Source of the DNA: Reticulitermes speratus
Lineage: Eukaryota > Arthropoda > Insecta > Blattodea > Rhinotermitidae
DNA length: 64,000 nt
Direction of reading: 5' to 3'
NCBI GenBank assembly: GCA_021186555.1
Contig: JAJKFL010000003.1
Location: 41,622,408 to 41,686,407 of the forward strand
The notes beneath the pieces were generated by a model. It saw only the letters and a list, made by a program, of their open reading frames with translations, did no database searches and was not told where the DNA came from. The position numbers and the translations under genes are program-made. Below, one piece after another: positions 36,903 through 48,207 of the stretch (the first letter of the stretch is position 1; each line of letters starts with the position of its first letter).

Positions 36903-37181
36903 ACAGACAGCTATATGGTTCAGTATAACACAACCGTTGTTTATACAATAGCTACGTGTTTCGGTCGAGGTCGACCATCACCAGGCTATAAATACAATAC
37001 TTAAAAATCAGGTAAAAATGTAATGTATAATACACAAAAGATTATGTATTATACATTACATTATTTGCCTGCTTTTTAAATATCGTATTTATGACCTGAT
37101 GATGGTCGACCTCGACCGAAACATGTAGCTTTTGAATAAAGCACAGTTGTGTTGGACTGAACCACACAACTGTTTGTTATT
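36903..37181. repeat. Foldback element FB4
   Basis: Arms of about 125 bp (36903-37028 and 37042-37181) share GTTTCGGTCGAGGTCGACCA and AATGTAATGTATAATACA. The right-arm module is 37096-37122: CTGATGA, T, GGTCGA/TCGACC around CC, then GAAAC. The left-arm module (36958-36984) has CTGGTGA. A near-perfect 16-bp direct repeat GTTAAAGCGG(G/C)CAGTA lies at 36887-36902 and 37214-37229, possibly a target duplication. Confidence 0.82.
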
Positions 37182-37229
37182 GGATACTTTAAAAAAGAGA
37201 TGAATTTTATTCAGTTAAAGCGGCCAGTA

Positions 37230-38529
37230 TATGCAGATATAAGTGTGCTTAAATGTCAAAACCATAGAGTCATGTCTACTTGAAGCATTATATTCCGTGA
37301 CACAAACTGGAAAAAGAAACACTCAGCTTCCTGTGAAAAACAACTTTACTCCCAAGAATACAGGACTGAACCTACCAGAAAGACGAGACACTCCACCAAT
37401 AGCCAAACCGTAAAAGGGAAAGGTTCGAAAAAAGCGTGACGTCACCGTTACGTAATATTATCAATAATGCATGTGTCACTGAAGCAGCGAGGAGAGGAGT
37501 ATCGAAAACGCTCCAGGAATTTAATACTTTTAGTACCACAACCAACCCTTTCCACATAACCAACCAATATCTTCACCCTCGGGTCCTAAACCTTTCAATA
37601 TAGAGCAATACCAAAGGTTACCAGATAAGAAAGGGTCATAATAATTACAATATTGTTGGTTGAATTTAAGGAACAGCTAGCTCTATACAGTGAATTAAAT
37701 TCGACTCTAAGACAAGTATTGAATTCACGCCGATGTAAAATTTGATAACAGCGATAAAATTAGTGCGTAACCAACTTTAAAATTATCAAAGACATGTTTA
37801 ACAGTAACATAAATATGTAGCTCACTTAAATGTGTATGTTGTATGTAAGGTCCTAACTACTGTTCCATAAAGTGCAGAATATTTACAGGTCATTATACTG
37901 AAATTCATACATGTAAGTAAAGACAGAGAGGAGATTTTAATACTAACTTTCACGTCACAAACACATTCACCCGATAACACATTTCCACTTCCCTTTTTTA
38001 TCCTCCAAACATGCCCTTCGCCAATTTACATGCCTTACCCCATCATATAACAACTGAACTTACAGCTGAAATACTGAAATGACTTGCGTGTTCTCTGTCA
38101 GGATAGGACGACCCTATAAGGGTCAGCTACCGCCTACACAACTTTACAGGATGTCACGTTACACTCATAAATGAGTGAACTGAATAGTGAATGTGTTATC
38201 ATACTTCACACGTAAGAAGGTTCACACAAAGTAACATCAGTGTGTGTGTGTGTGTGTGCTTGCGCGCCCTTGGAATCTGTTAGGCATTATATTGGCATCT
38301 TTTGAACAAAAGACTGTAATCTTTGTACGAGGTGACACCGGGTCTATACAGGCACTAAGTCTAAAAATAACCAGTCAAAATTACGTTCAAGTAGTTAATA
38401 AAATATAAAACTAGAAATTACTCTGCACCATTAAGTTCAGGAATTTCTGTAGGCATATTCCTGTCTTTACCTAAGAACTTAAAAAAAACATAGCCTTAGA
38501 TAAACATGATTTTGCATGTTTTCTGTGAG
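37230..38529. other. No gene seen; CRE with CCAAT, GT run
   Basis: TGACGTCA at 37437-37444 lies about 40 bp from a CCAAT at about 37395, a weak promoter-like pair. A GT run lies at 38240-38258. No exon is recognisable. Confidence 0.45.
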
Positions 38530-38877
38530 TGTAGAAGTAAGTCCTTCGTGTTACGTGAAGCAAAAAATTTGAGGGTATTTCAGAACAAATGCTGAGGAGA
38601 ATATTTGGATCTAAGTGACAGAAGGACTTAGAAGCCCGGAGAAAACTGAAGATCTTCACAGTCAGTGCTGCTGATGTTATTACAGTAATCAAAAGAGACG
38701 AAATGGGATGGGTTTGCAAAATTCACAGGATGGAGGTAAAATAGATACGCCTACACAATTTCATAGGAAATCGCGAAGGAAAGAGACAATTTGGAAACTC
38801 TTGGCGTAAATGGTAGGGAAATATTAAAATAGAACTAGAAGAAATAAGACAAAGAGCATGAGAGGCCCCGTGAAGTG
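38530..38877 (+). pseudogene. LINE-2 C-terminal fragment, frameshifted
   Basis: Across frames the plus strand gives MLRRIFGSK, RRKLKIF, DVITVIKRDEMGWVCKIHRM, GNREGKRQFGNSWRKW and NIKIELEEI. In order these match the NKVLRRIFG, EWRKLH, DIIRxIKSRRLRWAGHVARM, GRPEGKRPLGRPRRRW, NIKMDL landmarks of the LINE-2 family. It is heavily mutated. SINE-A copy 3 begins immediately after. Confidence 0.65.
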
Positions 38878-39115
38878 TTTTATTTGACGCTGCTCTCAAC
38901 TTCTAAGATCATGCAGTGTCGGTGGAAGATGAATGAAATATTTGTAAGGTGCATCGGGGTAATAATGCCAACAGGGTAAAACAAAAGTACGTGGACAATA
39001 ACCTGTCCCAATGCCACCTTTTCCATCACAGATTACACATACATTACCCTGGGACCAAACCCGTGCCTCTGCTTTGACAGGCCAGTGGCTAGCCGCCTGA
39101 AACATGGCATGGCCG
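38878..39115 (-). mobile_element. SINE-A copy 3 (tail type 2)
   Basis: On the minus strand: the head GGCCATGCCATGTTTCAGGC, a diverged B box GGTTTGGTCCCAGG, the body GTGGCATTGGGACAGG, then GATGCACCTTACAAATATTT, CATCTTCCACCGACACTGCA and the type 2 terminus ending near AGCGTCAAATAAA. More diverged than copies 1 and 5. Frames across it are artefacts. Confidence 0.8.
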
Positions 39116-40142
39116 AGAGAGAGAAAAACATAGCGAAAGAGAGAGTGTGTACTTGACGTATTTGCATTTTTGAAACACACAACATATATCTTACACAATT
39201 TTGTTTGACCCTGATCTGAAGTTTCGCTTTAGTTAGCTTTGTGAGAAATAAAGTCTCTTTATGCGACACCCCTTATAAAGTCTCAACCACAATGACACGA
39301 CGTGATCACCATATTATTGAAAAGACCGAGCCAACAAGAGAGTATAGCCTACAGAACGATATGGAGTGAAGTAGTGAAGAGGATTCCTCTCGATCACACT
39401 CACACACACATAAACACACACGTACATACCGGAATTGGGAACATTTTTCGAATATCTCAAAGTCCCCCATCATTGCTACTTCTGCTGCAGCCCTGCGGCG
39501 GGCGTTTCGATATTGTTTTCAGCTCTTTCACCCCCCCCCCCCTTGCTTCTTCATCCAGCCTCTTCGATTCAGTACTACGTCAACTACCATGCCTGTCTCT
39601 TTCTATCCCCACAAATTTAAGAGCTTCTGAAGGGGGGAGGGAGAGACAAAACTGTGCTAAAAGCCATTCGAAAATTGAATTTTGTTTCAGAGAACGATAG
39701 AGTGGTAGTAATCAAAGTAAGAGTACTATAGGGTATATTGTTAAAACAGGAAACAGCAAAAAAAAACTCAATTTTTCAATATCATTTTAAAGTACTAAGC
39801 ATACTGATCTATGTGAGGAGGTGTAATTCAGTTGCACAGAGATCCACATGGCAAGACCAGCACCAAGCGCTAGCTTGCTGGCAGTCTAGTTCTCAGGATT
39901 ACACTGAACAAGTGCTAAAAAAAAATCGCCGTTATGGTGGTGGATTTACGATCGTTGAAGCTGTGGATCTTGGAGGTATAAAAATGTTAGAGCTTTTCTT
40001 GAGGTTCACAATTTTACTAATTACAAAAATGAAAACAGCAGGAATACTTTGGTCACATGATACAAAATAATCATAAATGCAGTGGGATATTGAAGGAAAA
40101 CTGAAAATAATAGTATCAATAAAGCGATAAATATGTAGAAAT
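39116..40142. other. No gene seen; poly-C tract
   Basis: GA-rich at about 39115-39145, CA-rich at about 39398-39422, and a 12-base C run at 39531-39542. The 132-codon frame at 39302-39700 shows no domain. Confidence 0.5.
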
Positions 40143-40151
40143 AAATGGATA

Positions 40152-40192
40152 CACTAGGCACCCGAAAAGGGGCTGTTGAGCCATAGGAAAAA
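40152..40192 (+). mobile_element. SINE-B stub, 5'-truncated to 41 bp
   Basis: Only the last 41 bases of SINE-B are present (AGGCACCCGAAAAGGGGCTG, TTGAGCCATAGG, A run). A 9-bp duplication AAATGGATA flanks it exactly (40143-40151 and 40193-40201). This is a complete insertion event that stopped early, not a decayed full copy. Confidence 0.82.
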
Positions 40193-40201
40193 AAATGGAT
40201 A

Positions 40202-41345
40202 GAAGTTTTGGAAAAAAACGCCTAGAAGCGAATCCCGTAAATGTTCTAGCAATATAAACAAAGTGTATGGGATGCCAGTTGAGTCCGACAGAAGGAAGGA
40301 ACGGTGTTGTGTCGTGTAACTGAAACAGGCGAAGACGCGATGAAGATGAATATCTTTCAGCATTTTATTCGAATATTTATTTACTACGATGCAACTTTCA
40401 AGCGAGACAGAATTTGAAGGAATGTTCAAAATCAGAGTCATAAGCCTTATAGAATCTTTATTCTTAAGACTGTAGTCTTCTAGGAGGTGACACCATGTAG
40501 TCACATCCCAGAAGGCGCCTATCTTCACAGTCACCGCCACTGTAATCCAAAGTCATGCATTTTAGTTTTAATTTTCCATCTTCATGAAGACAGCAGCAAA
40601 TCAAGACAAAACAAAGTCTCTTTCTAAACATGATTATGTAACCAAGACGTGACACCACAAAAGTTCATGTGACCTAACATGATGATGGAGCAGACGAAAA
40701 CATTTCAAAGAGTCACAGCCTGTTAGCATGACACGGGCATAGCAGTTTTAAAATAACAAATGACCAGAAAGTATTTCATAATGAACATCTTCATTATTTT
40801 GAAAATTTAACTGATATTGCTGAAGTCATTAAACGGAGGTTCTAAGTTTGGGACAGACGGAATAAATGAGCAAAATGGATAATTCATAAAGGACATCAGT
40901 GGGGAAAACTCAAGAACACCGACTATTTGAATGACCTTGTCGCAGATATCAGGATAATATTAGGAAGGATCAGAGGAAAACGCAATGATAGTGTGTGCTG
41001 GATTTATCATTTTCTGTAGAGAGTTTTTACGAGTATTTACAACGAAATGAACAGCCGGGTTGTACAGAAGGCGAGGAATCATCTTGACCAGAAGAGTATA
41101 TGTTAGGTGCAAAGAAAGATCCTGTAGCATGGCTTCCAGTGACTGATGTTGCAGGAAATTGTACTACGGAAAAGAAAGGGCTAACAATTACGCTGTAGGT
41201 CTCACATAGCAATGTTTAGACCAAACGTCATTACTTTGTGTCTGTCGACAGACACAGCTGCAGTACGGCACAGCAATACGGAGTCTATGGAACACTGGAG
41301 GTTCCTACGGTGTTGATCGGGATGTGACGCCGTGTACTTTGGTAG
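40202..41345. other. No gene seen
   Basis: A 128-codon minus frame (40154-40540) starts just past the SINE stub and has no recognisable domain. No repeats noticed. Confidence 0.5.
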
Positions 41346-41357
41346 TCAGTTACCAAA

Positions 41358-41390
41358 GTTTTGGAGAAACATACTACCTGCTTCTTCAGG
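41358..41390 (-). repeat. Decayed hairpin module
   Basis: The minus strand has CCTGAAGA and, 20 bases on, CTCCAAAAC; the same subfamily as 35513-35545, with a weakened stem. Confidence 0.4.
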
Positions 41391-41729
41391 GTAGCAACAT
41401 ATATTAAAACTGAGGTAGAACGTCCCTCCGGAAACGCCGGTAGATATGTACCAGACTACACTGCGTCACATCTTACAATGTGGTAAACTTCACTGCTGGC
41501 ATTGGATTATATCGCTGACAGCAGCAAAGAGATGATTATGAAGGCTAAAGACATCTCTCTGTCTGCATATCTGCATGTTGTCAGTATACATTTAAGCATA
41601 TTTAGATGCTTTTACTGTACGTACACCGAACTGATCTTCAGGCTTCCCAACTGCAGTCATGTATGCATTTGTATCTCCACGTGTGCTTTTACGTAGGTCT
41701 ATTGACCACCTTATGCTCCACGAGTTTCT
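41391..41729. other. No gene seen
   Basis: Unremarkable sequence before the SINE-B pair. Confidence 0.5.
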
Positions 41730-41744
41730 CAAATAATAATATAT

Positions 41745-42003
41745 TTTGTTTTCTATGGCTCGACAGCCCTTAGGGGGCCTATGCCTCGTCATTTTACGAC
41801 GCTTCACGATCACACTTTAGACACACCACACTCGGTAGGACTCCTCTGGACGAGGGACCAGCCCGTCGCAGAGACCTCTACCTGATAACACACAACACTC
41901 ACAACAGACAGACATCCATGCCCGGGTGGGATTCGAACCCACGATCCTAGTAAGCGAGCGGCCGCAGACCCACGCCCTAGACCGCGCGGCCACCGGGATC
42001 GGC
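41745..42003 (-). mobile_element. SINE-B copy 4
   Basis: Full-length minus-strand SINE-B with an intact-looking B box (GGGATTCGAACCCACGATCC on the plus strand) and the GCCACCGGGATCGGC head at its right end. The duplication CAAATAATAATATAT lies at 41730-41744 and 42004-42018. It faces SINE-B copy 5 head to head across 35 bp. Confidence 0.94.
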
Positions 42004-42038
42004 CAAATAATAATATATGGTTACTAATACGGTTTACA

Positions 42039-42276
42039 CCGACCCCAGTGGCCGCGCGGTCTGAGGCGTGGGTCTGCGGCCGCTCGCTTGCTGGGATTAT
42101 AGGTTCGAAATCCACCGGGGGCATGGATGTCTGTCTCTTGTGAGAGTTGTGTGTTGTCAGGTAGAGGTCTCTGCGTCGGGCTGATCACTCGTCCAGGGAA
42201 GTCCTACCGAGTGTGGCGTGTCTGAGTGTGATCGTGAAGCCTCGACAATGAGGCTGTCGAGCCATTGGAAAAAAAA
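42039..42276 (+). mobile_element. SINE-B copy 5
   Basis: Plus-strand SINE-B: CCCAGTGGCCGCGCGGTCTG, B box AGGTTCGAAATCC (one extra base), body and 3' end GGCTGTCGAGCCATTGG plus eight A. Near the 3' end about 18 bases of the usual GGCCTAGGCC..GGG segment are missing. It is flanked by an 8-bp duplication with one mismatch (GGTTTACA at 42031-42038, GGCTTACA at 42277-42284). Confidence 0.92.
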
Positions 42277-42284
42277 GGCTTACA

Positions 42285-43827
42285 AATGATGAAACTCCGT
42301 ATTGAGCAATTCTCTAAAATTTCCTGTTATTTTCTCTCTCCCTCTTAAGTCAAAGTATTCTCCTCGGCATCCTGCAGTCTTCTCAGAGACATTCAGTCTA
42401 TATTTCAGTCTTACCGTGACGCACGAAGTTTCACAGTCATACTAAAACAAAAGTTTTGTATATCTTAACTACTAATAGACACCTGAAGATATATAAGGAA
42501 TTTAACTGTATCAACCATTCCCCAGTGTGTGGTTGTCTGCGTTACGACACTATGTGTTGATCAGAAACGTTTCGGATGTACCTGTTGCCTTCATTTTCAT
42601 ACCCTGACAAATGAAGTCTCAGGTTCCAATGGAACGTCGGTGATATATCCGTGTATGAGTCGATGCGATGCCATAACCACAGAACCACAGTCTAAAACAC
42701 ATTCAGAGCAATGAAATACATTTCATATAGGCAGTTCTGAATTGCATCAAGGATTTAATTTCGTTTTGTTAGTTTGCTTTCAAACAGTTGAACTTGTCAA
42801 TTTCTTACAAACACTGCACAGAACTAAGGAACGACATGATATGTGGATGAGTCAGACATTACCAGAAAGATGCCTTTTTTAAATTTTTTATTGACTAAAC
42901 TGTTCATTGTGAATAGTGGTACTTGTGGTACGGTGGACAAAGTGCGTTGAAAACGAGGGTGAGTATGTGGAAGAATTATGGTACTGTACAAAGTCAAATA
43001 CGTAATATTGTATTGTTTTAACATAAAGCACTCACGATACTTTCTCACTCACATACGTACATTTTCCCAACGTCTCAAACGGCATGTTAGGCCTACTATT
43101 ACCACAGTCGTATATAGACGAAAGTCATAACACAGAACGGTAATCAGATATATGTCACCTTTACACATGTTATTAATAAGGACTGGACCTATAAATGGTA
43201 GAGAATGAATGTGTCGGTGCATTTTATTTCCCTGCCCGATATTTTGTAATTGGGTAACAGTTTCGTGATGCTGCTTTTAAAATTCCACGTTGCTATCACG
43301 AAGCGTTAGACCTGTCTTGCACTCACAAACGATACTTCCTATTATTCTCCTATTCTTCCTGTTCCCCTTGCGCTCTTTCCTACTGTATCCGTTTTCTCAT
43401 GCGCCTATTCCTTGTCATTCCAATTACTTCGCCACAAAAGACATTCGATATATCGATTGTAGCGGTGGAAAAATGAGTTAGGGCAGAAGTTACATTCGGG
43501 AATCAAAATTTCATCTCTTTTTTTACTGTCTGAGTTAAATAAATATTTCAGCTCGGGTTTCCTTTGTCGGGGAAGTTCATGTTTTTGTTTCCAATACAAG
43601 CTGGAGCACGAATTGCAATTGTCTCTGAGGAATTCGATTCAACTTTACATTCTGCACATACAGGCTGGCTATATTGCAGAGTACAGTAGCTCACGGCTAA
43701 CGCGCCTCCAATCGGTGTAAGTATATTGACAAATACCTGCCGTGTGTAAGATCTGCTTTCAAAGTGATCGGACGACCGGGTTCGTTCCTCGGTAAGGGTA
43801 GAAATTCCTTTCATATTCCTTATAAGA
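42285..43827. other. No gene seen
   Basis: A weak hairpin-module relic (ATCCGAAACG on the minus strand) lies near 42560-42605. GGGTTCGTTCC near 43778 resembles a B box without a matching head. Confidence 0.45.
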
Positions 43828-44045
43828 GACAGATCAGGCGGTTAATCGCCGGCCGTTTACTGTGAAGGCCCGGGTTCAGCTGCAGGGCAGTCCATGTGGG
43901 ATTTGTGATGAATAAAATGACACTGGGACAGGTCAAATCTCGCTGTTCTCCTGTCAATCTCATTCTGCCAATCCTGTACAGTCATTCATTTATCTATCAC
44001 CGACGCTACGCATTATTAGCAATCTTCGGCGTTTGTAAATAACAA
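43828..44045 (+). mobile_element. SINE-A copy 4 (tail type 2)
   Basis: The head CAGATCAGGCGGTTAATCGC and B-box-like GGGTTCAGCTGC are followed by the body CAGTCCATGTGGGATTTGTG, ACACTGGGACAGG and CTCCTGTCAATCTCATTC. It then switches to CATTCATTTATCTATCACCG, GACGCTACGC and the terminus CGGCGTTTGTAAATAAC, the type 2 tail. No duplications found. Confidence 0.82.
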
Positions 44046-46221
44046 GCTTAGAAATATCCCTGTCGGTTCTTGGGTCCACTCGCAACCACCCCAGTTGTAA
44101 CGGGCAGTCTGTTGCGTGGAGCAAGGCAGACGAAGCGTGAGAACTAACATCCACTTCCTACGTACTGCCGAGACGTGAAATGCGTAGATCTTTTGTACTA
44201 TATCGCTACTTACTTGTTATATGCTGCGTACAGCATATTATGTGTATGTCCAGTTCCTATAAACCACTTTTTTATCAGCAATTTCGAATTCCAGGCAGAG
44301 GCAAGAAATGTATACCTTCTTCACAAGAGCAATACCGGATGTGGGGCCCACCGAGCCTCTCAATCAATGGATACGGCGGGCTCTTCCTGAGGGCAAAGCG
44401 GTAAACACTCACACCATTTAGGCAAAGGTTAAAAGAATGAGTGCCGCCGTATCTCAACTCCCCGATATGCTTTCACGGCGTGCACAGGGACAAATTTATG
44501 TACCGTCACTACTGAGAAAGTAGGTAGAGCAAACGCTCTTTCCAATTACGAATTTTACTGTTCTTCGTCTCCAAACATCGTCCACAAATTCTGTAATTTT
44601 TCTTAGTATCTCGCAAACGTAGGTAAATAAGGGCGTTAACGTACTAAACTGAGTATATCAAAATGGATATTGAACAATTTTGGGATATTACATACGGAGA
44701 AATGTTGTGACTTCTGCGTCTACATGTCACCTAGTATTGTTAGGATCGTGGCATCTAGGAGGTTCGGATGAACTGGTGTGTTAGTAAGATGGGGGAGACT
44801 AGAAATTCTAAAATAAAACGGTGAGGAAACCATACGGAAGACTGAAGTTTGCAGGCTACCAAGTTGTATCTGACTGGTGAGCGTGTTCAGTGGATAAAAC
44901 CGGCCCTAGACTGAGTCCAACGGCAGATATTAAGTTCAAAATATTACCCGAAAATATTAATTACTCTATAATACTAATTAATACAATTATTGAAAGTTAC
45001 CGTGATAATGTTAGGATAAATTTTTCACAAAAAAAACGAGAATTAAGTAAACTGTAATTATCACAAAATTTAAACCCTAAATAAGTAAAGTTGGTCGTGA
45101 AGCTATGACACATTTGTACTGAAGAATACAAAGGCCAAGAACTGTGACACTCTGTTTTTTGTAGCTTTATTTTACGAAAAGGTTTGCATGTCACATATAT
45201 ATAAGCCTTCATGTCATTACAGTTGAATTACTTATCGTGGTAACAGGTAACAGACGAAATTTCCTTGAAATGCGGATAACGTGTTCTGAGTATGTAGAAG
45301 GACTGACATATGGACATTAGAGGCTAGGTTAACATCATCATAAATAACACAATGTCAATGAGTTGCGCTGGTCTTTTAATGTCATTTAGCCGGTTTCTAC
45401 ACTGTTTTCTGAGAGGTCCACTGATTGGGGGACGCGATGAGACGAGAGAAATTTGCTTGATTACACGACTGTCATTACCCGCCTCGCCTACTCCGTCTCT
45501 ATGCTCGCTCATGGACTACTCTAATCCCCTCTCTTCACACCAACCTAGTGACAAGTGTTAACTCGAAAATCTACTGTGCGCCTCCCCTCCTCGTGTTCAT
45601 TCGATTTTCCAAACCAACAGGATTTTGGGAGTTGTGAAGCCTGGGCAGGAAACGTAGATGTGACATGTGCTGAATTTTTGTTTTCACAGCTGTTGTTTGG
45701 TTAAGTCCATAAAATTAACTAACTTAATTAACACCACCGTAAATGCAGAATGATCCAGTTTCACGGAACAACCATTAAAGGTCTTAATTGAGACCGTACT
45801 GTGCAAGTAGTCACAACAAACTAATTACAAAAATTGCTAGCGACATACACACATATGTGTGTGGACAGAAGTGTAGAGATGTACGGACAACTTAATTTCA
45901 GCTAAACACTTAATCTCTGAAACATAGTACAAAATTTCTGCAGCTGGAATGAAGAAGTTTTCGCACGTTCCCAACTAATTAGGCATTTCTTGCTCACAAA
46001 ATTTGAAAAAAAAGAGGTTACTTTGTAAGGTCTCTCCTTGATAGTCTATGACTGCTGACACAGTTAAAGTGCACAAAGTAACTGTAATGGAAATATTCTT
46101 TTATGACACGTTGATTAAGGATTGTACAACCCTATTATTTTATAACCAAATTTGGCAGAACAGATTCAAAATTATCCTTTAATAACAAATTAGTTATTAT
46201 ATATTTTATTTATGTAAACTT
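44046..46221. other. No gene seen
   Basis: Short frames only. A 16-bp palindrome ACACACATATGTGTGT lies at 45847-45862. Confidence 0.5.
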
Positions 46222-46251
46222 TATTTAACGACGCTGTCAGTGAATCGACTG
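46222..46251 (-). mobile_element. SINE-A type 2 tail fragment
   Basis: The minus strand ends GACAGCGTCGTTAAATAAAG, the terminal signature of SINE-A type 2. The mariner-type element begins two bases later, so it may have interrupted a SINE-A copy; no convincing continuation was found on the far side. Confidence 0.45.
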
Positions 46252-46253
46252 TA

Positions 46254-46792
46254 CAGGGTGATTCATGAGTTTTGGACATAACTGTAGGAGACGATTTCCT
46301 AGGTCTTTGTGATCAAGAAACATGCTATCAACATGGGTCCTATACTCAACGGTTATGGTGCTATCAGTTCTTTTTAATTCCCGTAAATATAAACCCGCGC
46401 GTACATGCTGTGCGACCTTGGACAAGCGTTGCGGCTAACACTGAATGGTGGGTATGTAAAAAAACATTTCAGGCTTATCACTTGCACTTGCAAGCGCATA
46501 ATTCACAACCGTACAGCAATTTGTGTTGCGGCTGAGGGCGGGATTTTTGTAAACCTGCGTTAAGAACAGGTCCTTGTAAGAAATGTATATTATGAAGTTA
46601 TAATTACATGTTAAATTTATCAGGTGATGTGTTTATTATTTTATTTTACATCTTTTAAAAAATTCTTAACTTTTATTCTAAGTTTCAACGGGGTATCAGT
46701 CCGTGACACTTGAGAATCGGACACATGCTTATATGAAATTTTTTGATCACAAAGACCTAGAAAACAATGTCCATGGATCATGAATCACCCTG
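46254..46792. mobile_element. Non-autonomous mariner-type DNA transposon
   Basis: 539 bp with terminal inverted repeats: CAGGGTGATTCATGA is perfect at both ends, and an inner block CTAGGTCTTTGTGATCAA is repeated inverted. TA dinucleotides flank it at 46252-46253 and 46793-46794, the target of Tc1/mariner transposases. The interior has only short frames, so it needs a transposase from elsewhere. CAGGGTG ends are common on such insect elements. Confidence 0.92.
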
Positions 46793-46794
46793 TA

Positions 46795-47856
46795 TATCAT
46801 CTAGTAGCGAATAATGAAAGAGCAGTAACGAGGAAAGAATCGGTCCTGGATGCCATGCAAATCCTCAGCCAGGGTAGTCGATGTTCCAGCAAAGTCTTAT
46901 GGGTCACACTGGTTGACAAATTTGGTACTTTTACTGATGATCTGCCTCATTTTATAGGCGTACTATGAGATTAATTTAGGAAACCAGACGCCTATATTAC
47001 TGCGTATATTTTTAAGGACTATGAGAATGACTCTGCAATCCGCCGGATTATAATCTTTATCACGCTGGTAAAAACGTTTCACCTTAGGTAAAAGCAGATA
47101 AAATATACTGTACTGCGCCGATATAAAAAAAATTCTTAGCTATTTGAGATCCACGGGGATTAAAACGCAACGTTTTGCTTCACAAAAAAAGTTGACATCT
47201 GGCGTAATTGTCGCTTGCATTCTACAAGACTACAATATGACCGAACAGAAGAATGCAACGTAAGAAAACACACTGCTGCACTGCACTGATTGCAAATGAG
47301 TACAACACCAACAATTGTTGCAGAGGGGTATAACAGAGGGAAATTAAGTTGAGAGGGAAGGAGAGTTTCAAGCCAACAAACCAACGAACCAAACCAAAAT
47401 TTTACACAAACGATGAGCGGTTCATTTAGGCCTGTTTGTTCCTTCCTAAACTTCAACCTTCGACTACTCTGTCCCTCTCACTCTTCACTTCTGACGCCCC
47501 TCACTACTCAATCATCCGCTATTCAGAATTGGCAGTACAGTCTCTTCAGAACATGACTGCTCACGTGACGTAATGCTGGTACTGACACTAAATGTATTCA
47601 TAAATGTTTAAGGGCGTCGGACACTAGTATTTTCCTAGTTCGGACACATAAGTTTAGTGACATAAGAATGTTTAAGTTAAATTACAAAATTATAGCCTAC
47701 ATGCAAACAGAAGTAACTACGATGATAACTAACTCCATGAACCACAGTCGTCTGTATCCATTTATCTGTGTTTTTAGCGATGTGTGTAAAGGCGTATTAT
47801 ATGATTATGAGAAAGTAATGAACAGGAATGTAGGTGGAAGAACGCGGTGTTGGTGT
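46795..47856. other. No gene seen; CACGTGACGTAA motif
   Basis: TCACGTGACGTAA near 47563-47575 fuses an E box with a CRE-like half. Otherwise no recognisable feature. Confidence 0.45.
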
Positions 47857-47956
47857 AATTTGAGGTACTAAATCGTAATTTGAAGTATTCGATCATATTT
47901 GTAGGTACTATCTCGTAATATGAGATACTAGCTCGGAGTCTGAGGTACTAGCTTGG
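47857..47956. repeat. Five-copy 20-bp minisatellite
   Basis: Five head-to-tail 20-bp units, consensus about AATTTGAGGTACTAGCTCGT, each diverged at several positions but none changed in length. It is an old array that has kept its register. Confidence 0.88.
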
Positions 47957-48081
47957 AATTTCCCTACAGGGACCGAGGGAAACCATTAGAAACTTATTGT
48001 TCAGTCACCAACTGAATGCACTATTTATTTTAAAAAACACTATATGGTTCCTTAAAATATTTTGGTAAACACCCTACATAT

Positions 48082-48112
48082 GTTTCAGCTTCCTTATGAA
48101 GCCATCCTCAGG
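48082..48112 (-). repeat. Hairpin module, isolated copy
   Basis: On the minus strand: CTGAGGA, T, stem GGCTTC/GAAGCT (last pair G-T), loop of five, then GAAAC. It lies 126 bp from foldback FB5. Confidence 0.65.
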
Positions 48113-48207
48113 GGTGTCAGAAAACTTGCTTGTTGGTGACTTGATAATAATTGTGAAAAATGCACGGTGATTATAGAATAAAGTACATTAGAAACTTGTC
48201 AAGATTA

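Noticed and set aside
41810..42124. 104-codon minus-strand frame
   Set aside because: It spans two independently inserted SINE-B copies and the gap between them.
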